Shown here piece by piece: positions 17,126 through 25,639 of a stretch of 64,000 nucleotides of DNA. The stretch comes from Falsiroseomonas sp051433165 (lineage in GTDB: Bacteria > Pseudomonadota > Alphaproteobacteria > Acetobacterales > Acetobacteraceae), in the NCBI RefSeq assembly GCF_051433165.1, contig NZ_JBHMFS010000016.1, positions 78,798-142,797 on the forward strand, in the 5' to 3' direction. The notes under the pieces were generated by a model. The model ran no database searches and was not told the origin of the DNA. It saw only the letters and a program-made list of their open reading frames with translations. Position numbers and translations under genes: made by a program. Within the stretch, counting starts at the first letter, position 1. Every line of letters starts with the position of its first letter.

Positions 17126-18468
17126 GGCGTCGCCGGGCGGCGTGCCGGCGTTGCGCCTTCCGGCGTGCCACCTGCCGGCGCTGCAGCCGGACGCCGCCGC
17201 ACCTGGCGCGGCACGGCCACCGGCACCACCGGATCGGCCACCTGCACGGCACTGCCGGAGACCAACCGCAGCGCGCCTGAGGACACGGCCCGCTCACCCT
17301 CCCGCATGCCCCGCAGCACCACCGCCTGCTGCCCGGCGATGGTGCCGAGCGTCAGCGGCCGCTGCTCCACCGTGTTGTCGTCCCGCACCACGAAGGCGAA
17401 GGGCCCCTGCGGCCCGCGCTGCACCGCGACCAGCGGCAGCACCACCACGTCGCGCAGCGTGGCCACCTGGATGCGCGTGTTGACGAAGGCGCCGGGCCAC
17501 AGGCGGAGGTCGGAATTTTCGAATTCCGCCTTCAGCCGGATGGTGCCGGTGCTGGCATCCACCTGGTTGTCCACCGTGACCAGCCGACCGACCGGGTTGG
17601 GCAGCGGCGCGCTGCCATCCAGCCGCGGCGGCGCCGATTCCGCCAGCCGCGCTTCCACCGGCACGGCGCCGGCCTGCAACGCTTCCATCACCTGCGGCAG
17701 GGTCTGCTGCGGCAGGGTGAAGTTCACCGCCACGGGGCGCAGCTGCGTCACCACGACGATGCCGGTGGTGCTGCTGGACTGCACGAAATTGCCCACATCC
17801 ACCTGCCGCAGCCCGATGCGGCCATCGATGGGGGACCGGATGGTGGTGTCGTCCAACTGCGCCTGGGCGTTGTCGATCGTCGCCTGGTCGAATTGCAGCT
17901 GCGCCTCAAGCTGCGCCACAGTGGCGCGCTGCGTATCCAGCACCTGCTGCGACGTGCCGCTGCTGCGGGCGAGCTGTGTGTAGCGCTGCAGGTCGCGCTG
18001 GGCATTGGCCAACTGCGCCTGGCGCTGCGCCCGGGTCGCCACCGCCTGGTCCAGCGCCGCCTGGTAGCTGCGCGAATCGATCCGCACCAGCACCTCGCCC
18101 GCCGTCACCTCCTGCCCCTCCCGGAACAGGATTTCGGTGATGCGGCCTGAGACCTGCGGCACGATGGTGACGGTGTTGGAGGCCTGCACGGTGCCCAGCG
18201 CATCCAGCATGATCGGCAGGTTCTCCACCGTCGCGGTGGCGGCCGTGACCGGGATGGCCGGCGCGCCCGCACCACGCCGCGGGCCGGGGGCGGCCGTGGT
18301 CGCTTCGCCGCCGCCGAACCAGCCCTGCTGCCAGCCATACCAGCCCCCGGCGCCCGTCAGCAGAAGCAGGCCAAGCCAGATCCAGCCGGCGCGGCGCCTC
18401 CGCCGGGGCGGGGCGGGCTGGGACGCCTGCGGGATTTCCGCCTGGGGCGGCCGGGGAAGATCGTTCAT
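17122..18468 (-). CDS. RND efflux periplasmic adaptor (membrane fusion protein, MdtA-like)
   Basis: The adaptor connects the RND pumps with the outer-membrane channel. The 448 residues start with a proline-rich cytoplasmic tail and one membrane anchor (WIWLGLLLLTGAGGWYGW). The lipoyl/barrel-sandwich halves, a glutamine-rich alpha-hairpin (residues about 150-215) and beta-barrel follow. The C-terminus is proline- and alanine-rich. There is no lipobox, so it is anchored by the N-terminal helix. Its ATG overlaps the outer-membrane-factor stop (ATGA), and its stop overlaps the next gene. Confidence 0.92.
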   Translation of the reverse strand: MNDLPRPPQAEIPQASQPAPPRRRRRAGWIWLGLLLLTGAGGWYGWQQGWFGGGEATTAAPGPRRGAGAPAIPVTAATATVENLPIMLDALGTVQASNTVTIVPQVSGRITEILFREGQEVTAGEVLVRIDSRSYQAALDQAVATRAQRQAQLANAQRDLQRYTQLARSSGTSQQVLDTQRATVAQLEAQLQFDQATIDNAQAQLDDTTIRSPIDGRIGLRQVDVGNFVQSSSTTGIVVVTQLRPVAVNFTLPQQTLPQVMEALQAGAVPVEARLAESAPPRLDGSAPLPNPVGRLVTVDNQVDASTGTIRLKAEFENSDLRLWPGAFVNTRIQVATLRDVVVLPLVAVQRGPQGPFAFVVRDDNTVEQRPLTLGTIAGQQAVVLRGMREGERAVSSGALRLVSGSAVQVADPVVPVAVPRQVRRRPAAAPAGGTPEGATPARRPATP

Positions 18469-19961
18469 CGCGCCAGGCTCGCTCCGCCACCGGGGGCCGC
18501 GGGAGCGGCCTGTTGAGCAGATGGTGCGGCCGCGAGGGCGGCATAGGTCCAGCCGCCTCCCAAAGCCGTGAACACGGCGGCGGCGGCCTGCAACCGGTCA
18601 CCCAGCGCCTGGGCCACGGCGTTGCGGGCGCTGAACAGGCTCGACTGCACGCTCAGCACCGTCAGCAGGTCCACCGTGCCAGCCTGCAACTGCGCCTCCG
18701 CAATCGCATAGGCGCGCTGCGCCGCTTCCGCCCGCACGCGCTGCAACTGCACGGATTCGCTGGTGCGGCGCAGGGCCGACAGGCTGGTCTCGGTGTCCTG
18801 CAACGCCACCAGGATGGTGCGCTGATACTCCGCCAGCAATTCCGCCTGGCGGGCGCTGAACTGATCGACCTGGGCTCGCAGGGCACCGGCATTGAAGATC
18901 GGCGCGGTGATGCCGGCGGCCAGGCTGTAGACTGTGGAGCCCGGCCGCAGCAGCGTATCCAGCGCCAGGCTCTGCAACCCGCCGCTGCCGGTCAGCGCGA
19001 TGGTCGGGAACAGGGCGGCGCGGGCGGCGGCGACATTGGCGTTGGCGGCGGCGAGGTTGGCCTCGGCCAATTGCACATCCGGGCGCCGTGCCAGCACTTC
19101 CGAGGGCAGGCCCGGCTCGATCACCGGCACGACGATCTCCTCCAGCCGCACGGCGCGGATGTCGATCTCACCCGGCGCCACGCCGGTCAGGGTGCCGAGG
19201 GCGAAGCTGTTCTGCTCGGCAATCTGCTGCAGCGGCGGGATGGCGGCGCGCTGCTGCGCCACCGCGGTTTCCTGCTGCGCCACATCAAGCCCGGTGGCGG
19301 TGCCCACCGCCACCCGTTGGCGCAGGATGGAGAGGTTGCGCGTCGCGACCTCCAGGTTGCCGCGCTGGATCTCAAGCTGCTCCTGCGCGCCGAGCACGTT
19401 GAACAGCGCATTCGCCACCGCCGACTGCGTGCTGAGCGCGGTGACGCCGATGGCATAGCGCGCGGCGGTGGCCGAGGACCGGGCGCTTTCCAGGATCGCC
19501 CGGTTGCGGCCCCAGAAATCCACCTCATAGCTGGCGGAGAAGCCCGTATCGAAGCGGTTGCTGGCGCTGCCCGCGGTGTTCAGGCCGCGGCTGGTGCCCC
19601 GCGCGCGGCCGGCCGAGGCATCCCCATCCACCCTCGGCAGCAGCGACGCACCGGAAATCCGCACCTCCGCATCCGCCTGGCGCAGCCGGGCCGCCGCCAC
19701 GGCCAGATCCAGGTTCCCGGTCATCGCGGCGCGCATCAGCGCATCGAGCTGCGGCGTGCGGAAGGCCTGCCACCAGGTTGCATCCGGCCAGCGCATCGCC
19801 CCCGGCACCGGTTCCGCATTGGCCGACCGGAACAGCGTGGGCAGCCGCAGGCCGGATGAGGCGGGGTCGATCCGTGCGCTGCAGGCGCTCGCCAACCCCC
19901 CCGTTCCCAGCAGGGCAGAAAAACGGATCAGGTGGCGGCGGGCGGTGGGGCGTGAGGACAT
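18465..19961 (-). CDS. Efflux outer-membrane factor lipoprotein (NodT/OprM type)
   Basis: This TolC-like channel forms the outer-membrane exit of the RND system. The 498 residues begin with a lipoprotein signal: basic start, hydrophobic stretch, then LASAC with the lipid-carrying cysteine at residue 27. Two repeated OEP domains with long heptad helices follow (for example the region around ARSSATAARYAIG and its counterpart near the C-terminus). It is the first gene of the operon, read away from the nucleotidase gene, so its promoter must lie in the 388-base gap 19962-20349. The upstream bases show no strong Shine-Dalgarno. Confidence 0.9.
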   Translation of the reverse strand: MSSRPTARRHLIRFSALLGTGGLASACSARIDPASSGLRLPTLFRSANAEPVPGAMRWPDATWWQAFRTPQLDALMRAAMTGNLDLAVAAARLRQADAEVRISGASLLPRVDGDASAGRARGTSRGLNTAGSASNRFDTGFSASYEVDFWGRNRAILESARSSATAARYAIGVTALSTQSAVANALFNVLGAQEQLEIQRGNLEVATRNLSILRQRVAVGTATGLDVAQQETAVAQQRAAIPPLQQIAEQNSFALGTLTGVAPGEIDIRAVRLEEIVVPVIEPGLPSEVLARRPDVQLAEANLAAANANVAAARAALFPTIALTGSGGLQSLALDTLLRPGSTVYSLAAGITAPIFNAGALRAQVDQFSARQAELLAEYQRTILVALQDTETSLSALRRTSESVQLQRVRAEAAQRAYAIAEAQLQAGTVDLLTVLSVQSSLFSARNAVAQALGDRLQAAAAVFTALGGGWTYAALAAAPSAQQAAPAAPGGGASLAR

Positions 19962-20349
19962 GCGGGAAAGTATGGGCCTTGCCTGTGGCGCCGGGGAGGC
20001 AGCGCCCCTGTTCTTTGGTCTCCCGCGCGGCCCGCGGCCACATTCTTTTGGCTACGAAGCGTTGCGCTGCGTAATCGGGGCGAAATCGGGCGTCCTGGGT
20101 GCGGTCCGGATGAGCCGCCGTGGTCATCCGGCCGAAAGGTTAACGCTTCCTAAGCGAAACTGACCTCGGCCTGTCACATGGGCCGGATACGTCTCCGGCA
20201 ATGATATCTACGCCGGCACAGCACAACGCGATACCGACCCAGGGCCGGCCTCCGGCCCTGCTGGTTCGCGCGCGCCCCGGTTGTACCCGACCTCGTCCCG
20301 CCTGAAGCCCGCGCCGGCCCGGGTGGCTGGCGGCGTTCGGAGTATTCCC
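19962..20349. other. 388-base divergent intergenic region
   Basis: This gap separates the RND operon (leftward) from the nucleotidase gene (rightward) and should hold both promoters. I see a Pho-box-like element at 20160-20177, an imperfect-looking stem GCCGGA-N6-TCCGGC at 20182-20199, and a perfect hairpin CAGGGCCGG-CCT-CCGGCCCTG at 20240-20260. The bases 20141-20160 are locally AT-rich. I see no small coding frame with a good ribosome site, and no tRNA. Confidence 0.6.
20160..20177 (+). promoter_or_regulatory. Pho-box-like element before the secreted nucleotidase
   Basis: CTGACCT, four bases, CTGTCAC matches the PhoB direct-repeat layout CTGTCAT-N4-CTGTCAC with 5 of 7 in the first half and 7 of 7 in the second, at the correct 11-base period. 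It lies 172 bases upstream of the nucleotidase start. Phosphate-starvation control would suit a phosphate-scavenging secreted enzyme. A matching -10 element is not convincing. Confidence 0.42.
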
Positions 20350-23300
20350 ATGAGCCTGAGCACGACACCGACCAATGCCCTGACCTTCGCCACGGCGGGC
20401 AGCATCAGCCTGGCCGGGGCGGAGATCTCCGCCTATGACAAGGACAGCCAGCGGCTTTTCGTGACCTCCGGTGCGGGTCTCCAGGTCGTGGACCTGTCCA
20501 ACCCGGCGCAGCCGGTGCTGGTCACCACCATCAATTTCACCGATCTGGGCTTCGCCACCACGGACATCACCAGCGTCGCGGTGAGCAACGGCATCGTCGC
20601 GGTGGCCCTGCCGAATGCGGACAAGGCGCTGCCCGGCCAGGTGCTGTTCCTCAGCGCGATCGACCCCGGCGTCGTGATCGCGGCGGTCGAGGTCGGCGCC
20701 CTGCCGGACAACCTGACCTTCACGCCGGACGGCACCCACCTGCTGGTCGCCAATGAGGCCGAGCTGAACTCGACCGGCACCGATGCCGATGGCAGCGTCA
20801 CCCTGATCTACACCGGCGCCGGCCCGGGCCGCCTTGGCCCGCCCGTCAACGTGACCTTCGACGCCTTCAATGGCCAGGAAGACGCGCTGCGCGCCGCCGG
20901 CGTGCGGATCTTCGAAGGCCGCTCGGTGTCGCAGGACGTTGAGCCGGAATATATCGCCGTCTCCGCCGACAGCACGCGCGCGATGATCACGCTGCAGGAA
21001 GCCAATGCGGTGGCGATCCTCGACATCGCGACCGCGACCATCACGCAGATCGTGCCGCTGGGGCTGAAGGATTTCTCCACCCTTCTGGCCGACTTCAGCG
21101 ACCGCGACGGCCCGGGCAACGGTCCGCTGTCGGGCAACCTGGCCAATGCGCCGGTCTTCGGCCAGTACATGCCGGACGCCATCGACAGCTTCCAGGCGAA
21201 TGGCCAGACCTACTATGTCATTGCCAATGAGGGCGACGACCGCGACGACTTCCTGAACCCCAGCGAGACGGTGCGCGTCAACAATGCCGGCTATATGCTG
21301 GACCCCGAGGTGTTTCCGAATGCGGCGGAGCTGAAGCAGAACGCCAATCTCGGCCGCCTCACCGTCTCCAACGCTCCAGGCCTGCGCGGCGATACGGACG
21401 GCGACGGCGATATCGACCAGATCCTGATGTATGGCGGGCGGTCCTTCTCGATCCTGGACGCCAACGGCGCCATCGTCTTTGACAGCGCCGACGTGATCGA
21501 GCGCATCGTGGCCGAACAGTTCCCGGCCCTGCTCGACGACACGCGCAGCGACAACAAGGGTCCGGAGCCGGAGGGCATCGAGATCGGCCATATCGGTGGC
21601 CGCACCTACGCTTTCGTGGGCCTGGAACGGTCCAACATGACGCTGGCCTTCGACGTGACCGACCCCGATGCCGTGACCTATACCGGCGCCGCGCAGCGCA
21701 ATGGCGATGTCAGCCCGGAAGGCGTGCTGTTGATCTCGGCCGCGGATTCGGCCTCCGGCAAGGCGCTGCTGGTTATCAGCAACGAGGTCAGCAATACGCT
21801 GTCCATCTTTACCACGACGCAGACCCCGGCCTTCACCCTGCAGGTCCTGCACTTCGCCGATGGCGAGGCCGGGCTGCTGGCCGGTGACACGGCGCCGATG
21901 CTGGCGGCGTTGGTCGATGCCTTCGACAACACCTTCCCGAATACGCTGATCCTGTCCGGCGGCGACAACTTCATCCCCGGCCCCTTCCTGGCCGCCGGCA
22001 CCGATGCCTCGGTTGCCGCCACCCATGGCCGCGGCAACAACCCGGGCGCGGCGGATATCGAAATCCACAACCGCATCGGCGTGGAAGCCTCGGCCGTCGG
22101 CAACCATGAGTTCGATCTCGGCACCAATGCCTTCGCCGATGCCGTCAACGACGCCGCCTTCCCCTACATCACGGCCAATCTCGACTTCTCCGGCGACTCG
22201 GCGCTGGCCGGCCGCTACACCGAGACGGTGGGCACGGGTGGGCTGGAGGACGCCTCGGCGCTGGCCCGCCGCATCGTCCCCTCCGCCGTGGTGGACAAGG
22301 GCGGCGAGAAGATCGGCCTGGTCGGCGCCACCACGCAGGTCCTGAAGAACATCTCCTCGGCCGGCAATGTCGAGGTGAAGGGCTTCGAGGGCGGGGTCGG
22401 CGCCAATGACATGGCTCTGCTGGCCGCCCAGCTCCAGCCGGTGATCGACGACCTGATCGCGCAGGGCGTCAACAAGATCATCCTGATGTCCCACCTCCAG
22501 CAGATTGCCTTCGAGCAGGAGCTGGCGACGCTGCTGCGCGGCGTGGACATCATCCTCGCCGCCGGCTCCAACACCCGCCTGGGCGACGAGAACGACGTCG
22601 CGGTGGAATTCCCCGGCCATGCCGCGAATTTCGCCGGCACCTATCCGCTGGTCACCACCGGCGCCGATGGCGGCACCACGCTGATCGTCAACACGGACAA
22701 TGAATTCACCTATCTCGGCCGCCTGGTGGTGGATTTCGACGCCGAGGGCCGCATCATCGTCGAGAACCTCGACAGCACGATCAACGGCGCCATCGCGTCG
22801 ACCGCGGAGAATGTCGCCGCGGCCTGGGGCGTCCCGGTGGAAAACCTGGACAGCACCGCCTTCGCCGAGGGCACCAAGGGTGCCGCGGTGGCCAAGATCA
22901 CGCAGGCCGTCGATGCGGTGATCGCGGCCAAGGACGGCATGATCTTCGGCTTCACCAATGTCTACCTGGAAGGTGAGCGCGCGCAGGTCCGCAGCCAGGA
23001 AACCAACCTCGGCAACCTGACGGCGGATGCGAACCGGGAGGCAGCGGCCGAAGCGCTGGGCGACCAGCCCTTCATCTTCTCGCTGAAGAATGGTGGCGGC
23101 ATCCGCGCGCAGATCGGCGCCGTCGAAGTGGGCAGCGGCGAGAAGCAGCCGCCGCTGGCCAATCCGGGTGCCGGCAAGCCGACCGGTGCCATTTCCGAGC
23201 TCGACATCGAGAATGCACTGCGCTTCGACAACAAGCTGATGGTGTTCGATGCCACGCCGCAGGGCCTGCTGAACATCCTGGAATTCGCCGCCGGCATCAG

Positions 23301-24411
23301 CCCGGGCAATGGCGGCTTCATCCAGCTCGGCGGCGTCCGCTTCTCTTTCGATCCGGACAACGCGCCGGGCAGCAAGGTGCAGAGCGTGGCGCTGGTGGAC
23401 AATGCCGGCCTGGTCATCGCCCGGGTGGTCGAGAATGGCGCGGTGCTCGACACCGCACCGGCGCTGATCAGCGTGGTGGCGCTGAATTTCACCGCCAATG
23501 GCGGCGACGGCTACCCGGTGAAGGCGAACGGCAGCAATTTCCGCTACCTGCTGAATGACGGCACGCTGAGCGCGCCGATCGCCGCGACGGAAAACTTCAC
23601 CGCCTCCGGCAACGTGCCCGCCAATGCGTTGGGCGAGCAGGCGGCGCTGAAGAGCTACCTGCAGGAATTCCACAGCACGCCGGCGACCGCCTTCAACCAG
23701 GCCGACACGGGCGCCGCCGAGGATACGCGCATCCAGAACCTGAATGCGAAGGCCGAGGACACGGTTTTCCAGGGTCTTGCCCAGGACGGCAGCGACGGTG
23801 CGGATCGCGTGGTCGGCAGCGTGGGCGATGACACGCTGAATGGCGGCGAGGGCGATGACCGCCTGCTCGGCCAGGGTGGCGACGACGTGCTGGATGGCGG
23901 CGCCGGCAACGACATCATCGTCGGCGGTGCCGGCAATGACACGCTGATGGGTGGCGCGGGCAACGACACGCTGAACGGCCAGGACGGCGACGACCTGGTG
24001 CAGGGCGGCGACGGCGATGACCGTCTGTTCGGCCTGGGCGGCAACGATACGCTGGAAGGCGGGCTTGGCGCGGATGTGCTGCGCGGCGGTGCCGGCGCCG
24101 ACATCTTCGTGTTCTCCGCCTATGAGGACAGCCCGCGCGCTGCCGCCGACCGCATCATGGACTTCTCCTCCGCCGAGGGCGACCTGATCAGCTTCGCCAA
24201 CATCGATGCGGACCTGCTGACCGATGGCGACCAGGCCTTCGTCTTCGTCGGCACCGGCGCCTTCCTCGGTGGCGGTATCGCCTCCATCCGCATCCAGGGC
24301 GGCCCGAACGGCACCGCCGTGCAGGTCGATGCCGGTGATGGTGGTGCGGCCGAGATGGTGGTGCGGCTGGCGGGCCAGCAGGCGCTTCAGGCCAGCGACT
24401 TCATCCTGTAG
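20350..24411 (+). CDS. Secreted choice-of-anchor-I / 5'-nucleotidase-like protein with RTX repeats
   Basis: This large extracellular protein (1353 residues) combines three parts. Residues 1 to about 490 form a beta-propeller-like choice-of-anchor-I domain. Residues about 492 to 1130 form a metallophosphatase/5'-nucleotidase: metal site HFADGEAG, then SGGDNF, GNHEFDLG near 584, SHLQQ, and the C-terminal substrate domain with LKNGGGIRAQIG near 907. Residues about 1160-1255 carry RTX nonapeptides, followed by a C-terminal type I secretion region ending in DFIL. No signal peptide is present, which fits type I export. In the first metal motif the histidine of the usual DxH is replaced (DGE), as in a subset of the family. 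The ATG at 20350 follows GGAG. Likely role: freeing phosphate from nucleotides or other organic phosphates. Confidence 0.85.
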   Translation: MSLSTTPTNALTFATAGSISLAGAEISAYDKDSQRLFVTSGAGLQVVDLSNPAQPVLVTTINFTDLGFATTDITSVAVSNGIVAVALPNADKALPGQVLFLSAIDPGVVIAAVEVGALPDNLTFTPDGTHLLVANEAELNSTGTDADGSVTLIYTGAGPGRLGPPVNVTFDAFNGQEDALRAAGVRIFEGRSVSQDVEPEYIAVSADSTRAMITLQEANAVAILDIATATITQIVPLGLKDFSTLLADFSDRDGPGNGPLSGNLANAPVFGQYMPDAIDSFQANGQTYYVIANEGDDRDDFLNPSETVRVNNAGYMLDPEVFPNAAELKQNANLGRLTVSNAPGLRGDTDGDGDIDQILMYGGRSFSILDANGAIVFDSADVIERIVAEQFPALLDDTRSDNKGPEPEGIEIGHIGGRTYAFVGLERSNMTLAFDVTDPDAVTYTGAAQRNGDVSPEGVLLISAADSASGKALLVISNEVSNTLSIFTTTQTPAFTLQVLHFADGEAGLLAGDTAPMLAALVDAFDNTFPNTLILSGGDNFIPGPFLAAGTDASVAATHGRGNNPGAADIEIHNRIGVEASAVGNHEFDLGTNAFADAVNDAAFPYITANLDFSGDSALAGRYTETVGTGGLEDASALARRIVPSAVVDKGGEKIGLVGATTQVLKNISSAGNVEVKGFEGGVGANDMALLAAQLQPVIDDLIAQGVNKIILMSHLQQIAFEQELATLLRGVDIILAAGSNTRLGDENDVAVEFPGHAANFAGTYPLVTTGADGGTTLIVNTDNEFTYLGRLVVDFDAEGRIIVENLDSTINGAIASTAENVAAAWGVPVENLDSTAFAEGTKGAAVAKITQAVDAVIAAKDGMIFGFTNVYLEGERAQVRSQETNLGNLTADANREAAAEALGDQPFIFSLKNGGGIRAQIGAVEVGSGEKQPPLANPGAGKPTGAISELDIENALRFDNKLMVFDATPQGLLNILEFAAGISPGNGGFIQLGGVRFSFDPDNAPGSKVQSVALVDNAGLVIARVVENGAVLDTAPALISVVALNFTANGGDGYPVKANGSNFRYLLNDGTLSAPIAATENFTASGNVPANALGEQAALKSYLQEFHSTPATAFNQADTGAAEDTRIQNLNAKAEDTVFQGLAQDGSDGADRVVGSVGDDTLNGGEGDDRLLGQGGDDVLDGGAGNDIIVGGAGNDTLMGGAGNDTLNGQDGDDLVQGGDGDDRLFGLGGNDTLEGGLGADVLRGGAGADIFVFSAYEDSPRAAADRIMDFSSAEGDLISFANIDADLLTDGDQAFVFVGTGAFLGGGIASIRIQGGPNGTAVQVDAGDGGAAEMVVRLAGQQALQASDFIL
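23827..24105 (+). repeat. RTX calcium-binding nonapeptide repeats
   Basis: About ten consecutive nine-residue units of the type GGxGxDxUx are coded here, for example GGAGNDTLM and GGDGDDRLF. They form a parallel beta-roll that binds calcium and folds only outside the cell. The units are diverged at the DNA level, so this is an old array rather than a recent expansion. Confidence 0.92.
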
Positions 24412-24424
24412 CGCCGCCGCGTGA

Positions 24425-24445
24425 GGGGGGCTCGCGCCCCCCTTT
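24425..24445 (+). terminator. Rho-independent terminator after the nucleotidase gene
   Basis: GGGGGGC, loop TCGC, GCCCCCC followed by TTT forms a 7-bp GC stem 13 bases after the stop codon. The T tract is short. The last T is also the first base of the convergent dehydrogenase stop codon, so the two transcripts end tail to tail. Confidence 0.75.
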
Positions 24446-25455
24446 CAGGCCAGCTTCTCGGTCGAGACCGCGTGCAGCGCCTTCCCGGTCTCGGCGAAGG
24501 CGGTGATGTTGCCGATGGTGGTCTCCGCAATCGCGGTCAGCGCCTCCGTCGTGAAGAAGGCCTGGTGTGCTGTGACTAGCACATTGGGGAAGGTCAGCAG
24601 CCGGGCGAAGATATCGTCCTGCAACATCTCGCCCGACAGATCCTCGAAGAACAGATCGGCCTCCTCCTCATAGACATCGAGGCCGAGCAGCCCGATGGCG
24701 CCGGATTTCAGCCCGGCGATCGCCGCGCGGGTATCGACGATGGCGCCGCGGCTGGTATTGATCAGCATGGTGCCGCGCCGCATCTGCGCGATCGCCGCCG
24801 CGTCGATCAGATGATGCGTCGCCGGCGTCAGCGGGCAGTGCAGCGTCACGATGTCGGACCGAGCCAGCAGCGCTGGCACATCCACATATTCCAGCCCCAG
24901 CGCGGCGCCTTCCTCGGCTGGGTAAGGGTCATGCGCCAGCAGCCGGCAGCCGAATCCGCGCAGGATGCGCGCCACCGCCAGGCCGATGCGCCCGGTGCCG
25001 ATGATGCCGGCGGTGCGGCCATGCATGTCGAAGCCGAGCAGCCCGTCGAGCGCGAAATTCCCCTCCCGCACGCGGTTATAGGCGCGGTGGATGCGACGGT
25101 TCAGCGACAGCATCATCGCCACCGTGTGCTCCGCCACCGATTCCGGCGAATAGGCCGGCACCCGTGCCACGGTGATGCCGAGGCGCTGGGCCGCCACAAG
25201 ATCCACATTGTTGAAGCCGGCCGCGCGCAGCGCCAGGATGCGAACGCCGCGGCGGGCCAGATTCTCCAGCACCGCGGCATCGGCCTGGTCGTTGACGAAG
25301 GCGCAGACCGCCTCCGCACCCTCCGCCAGCGCCGCGGTTTCCAGCGAAAGATGCGCTTCGAGGTAGGTCAGGCTGTGCCGCGAACCGCTCGCCGCATTGG
25401 CGGCATCGAGGAACTGGCGGTCATAGGGCTTGGCGCTGAATACGACGATCTGCAT
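24445..25455 (-). CDS. ldhA: D-2-hydroxyacid dehydrogenase (D-lactate dehydrogenase type)
   Basis: This NAD-dependent enzyme reduces pyruvate to D-lactate, or works in reverse, in the cytoplasm. The 336 residues match the LdhA class in length. The Rossmann motif GTGRIGLAVARIL lies in the middle, and the catalytic arginine (INTSRGAIVD), glutamate (DVYEEEADLFFED) and histidine (TAHQAFFT) are all present. The DVYEEEADLFFED segment is typical of fermentative D-LDH. The ATG at 25455 is preceded by AAGGAGA. It is divergent from a lactate permease, with an FNR-like palindrome between them that would sit near -41 if the start of transcription is about 20 bases before this ATG. Confidence 0.9.
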   Translation of the reverse strand: MQIVVFSAKPYDRQFLDAANAASGSRHSLTYLEAHLSLETAALAEGAEAVCAFVNDQADAAVLENLARRGVRILALRAAGFNNVDLVAAQRLGITVARVPAYSPESVAEHTVAMMLSLNRRIHRAYNRVREGNFALDGLLGFDMHGRTAGIIGTGRIGLAVARILRGFGCRLLAHDPYPAEEGAALGLEYVDVPALLARSDIVTLHCPLTPATHHLIDAAAIAQMRRGTMLINTSRGAIVDTRAAIAGLKSGAIGLLGLDVYEEEADLFFEDLSGEMLQDDIFARLLTFPNVLVTAHQAFFTTEALTAIAETTIGNITAFAETGKALHAVSTEKLA

Positions 25456-25505
25456 GAAAGTCTCCTTGGGGAGTCTCGCTGGGGCTTGGCACAGCCTCCC
25501 GGTCC

Positions 25506-25529
25506 GCACATTGAGAAAAATCAATGTGC
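25506..25529. promoter_or_regulatory. FNR/Anr-like palindrome between ldhA and lactate permease
   Basis: GCACATTGA, six bases, TCAATGTGC is a perfect 9-bp inverted repeat in the divergent gap. Its core, TTGAG-AAAA-ATCAA (25511-25524), matches the FNR/Anr/FixK box TTGAT-N4-ATCAA in 9 of 10 positions. The centre lies about 62 bases from the ldhA ATG, which suits class II activation with a short leader. Oxygen-limited induction of D-lactate formation is the expected outcome. Confidence 0.55.
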
Positions 25530-25639
25530 CGCCTCGTCATCCCGCCCAAGCTGCTGTCAGATGGGGCGCCAAATCAGGAAGGACTTCGGATGATGATTGC
25601 GCGGGCCGCGAGGGACGTCCAGGCGGGACGCGCCTAGGG

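Noticed and set aside
20142..20156. A CtrA-like TTAA-N7-TAAG element before the RND operon
   Set aside because: Only 6 of 8 positions match, and the orientation and function fit nothing specific.
20140..23673. A 1177-codon open frame on the minus strand across the nucleotidase gene
   Set aside because: It is antisense to a protein with clear conserved motifs, and its translation is repetitive in Asp, Arg and Gly. It is a GC-bias shadow.
25430..25639. An earlier start of the lactate permease
   Set aside because: It would cover the FNR-like palindrome and adds only hydrophilic residues.
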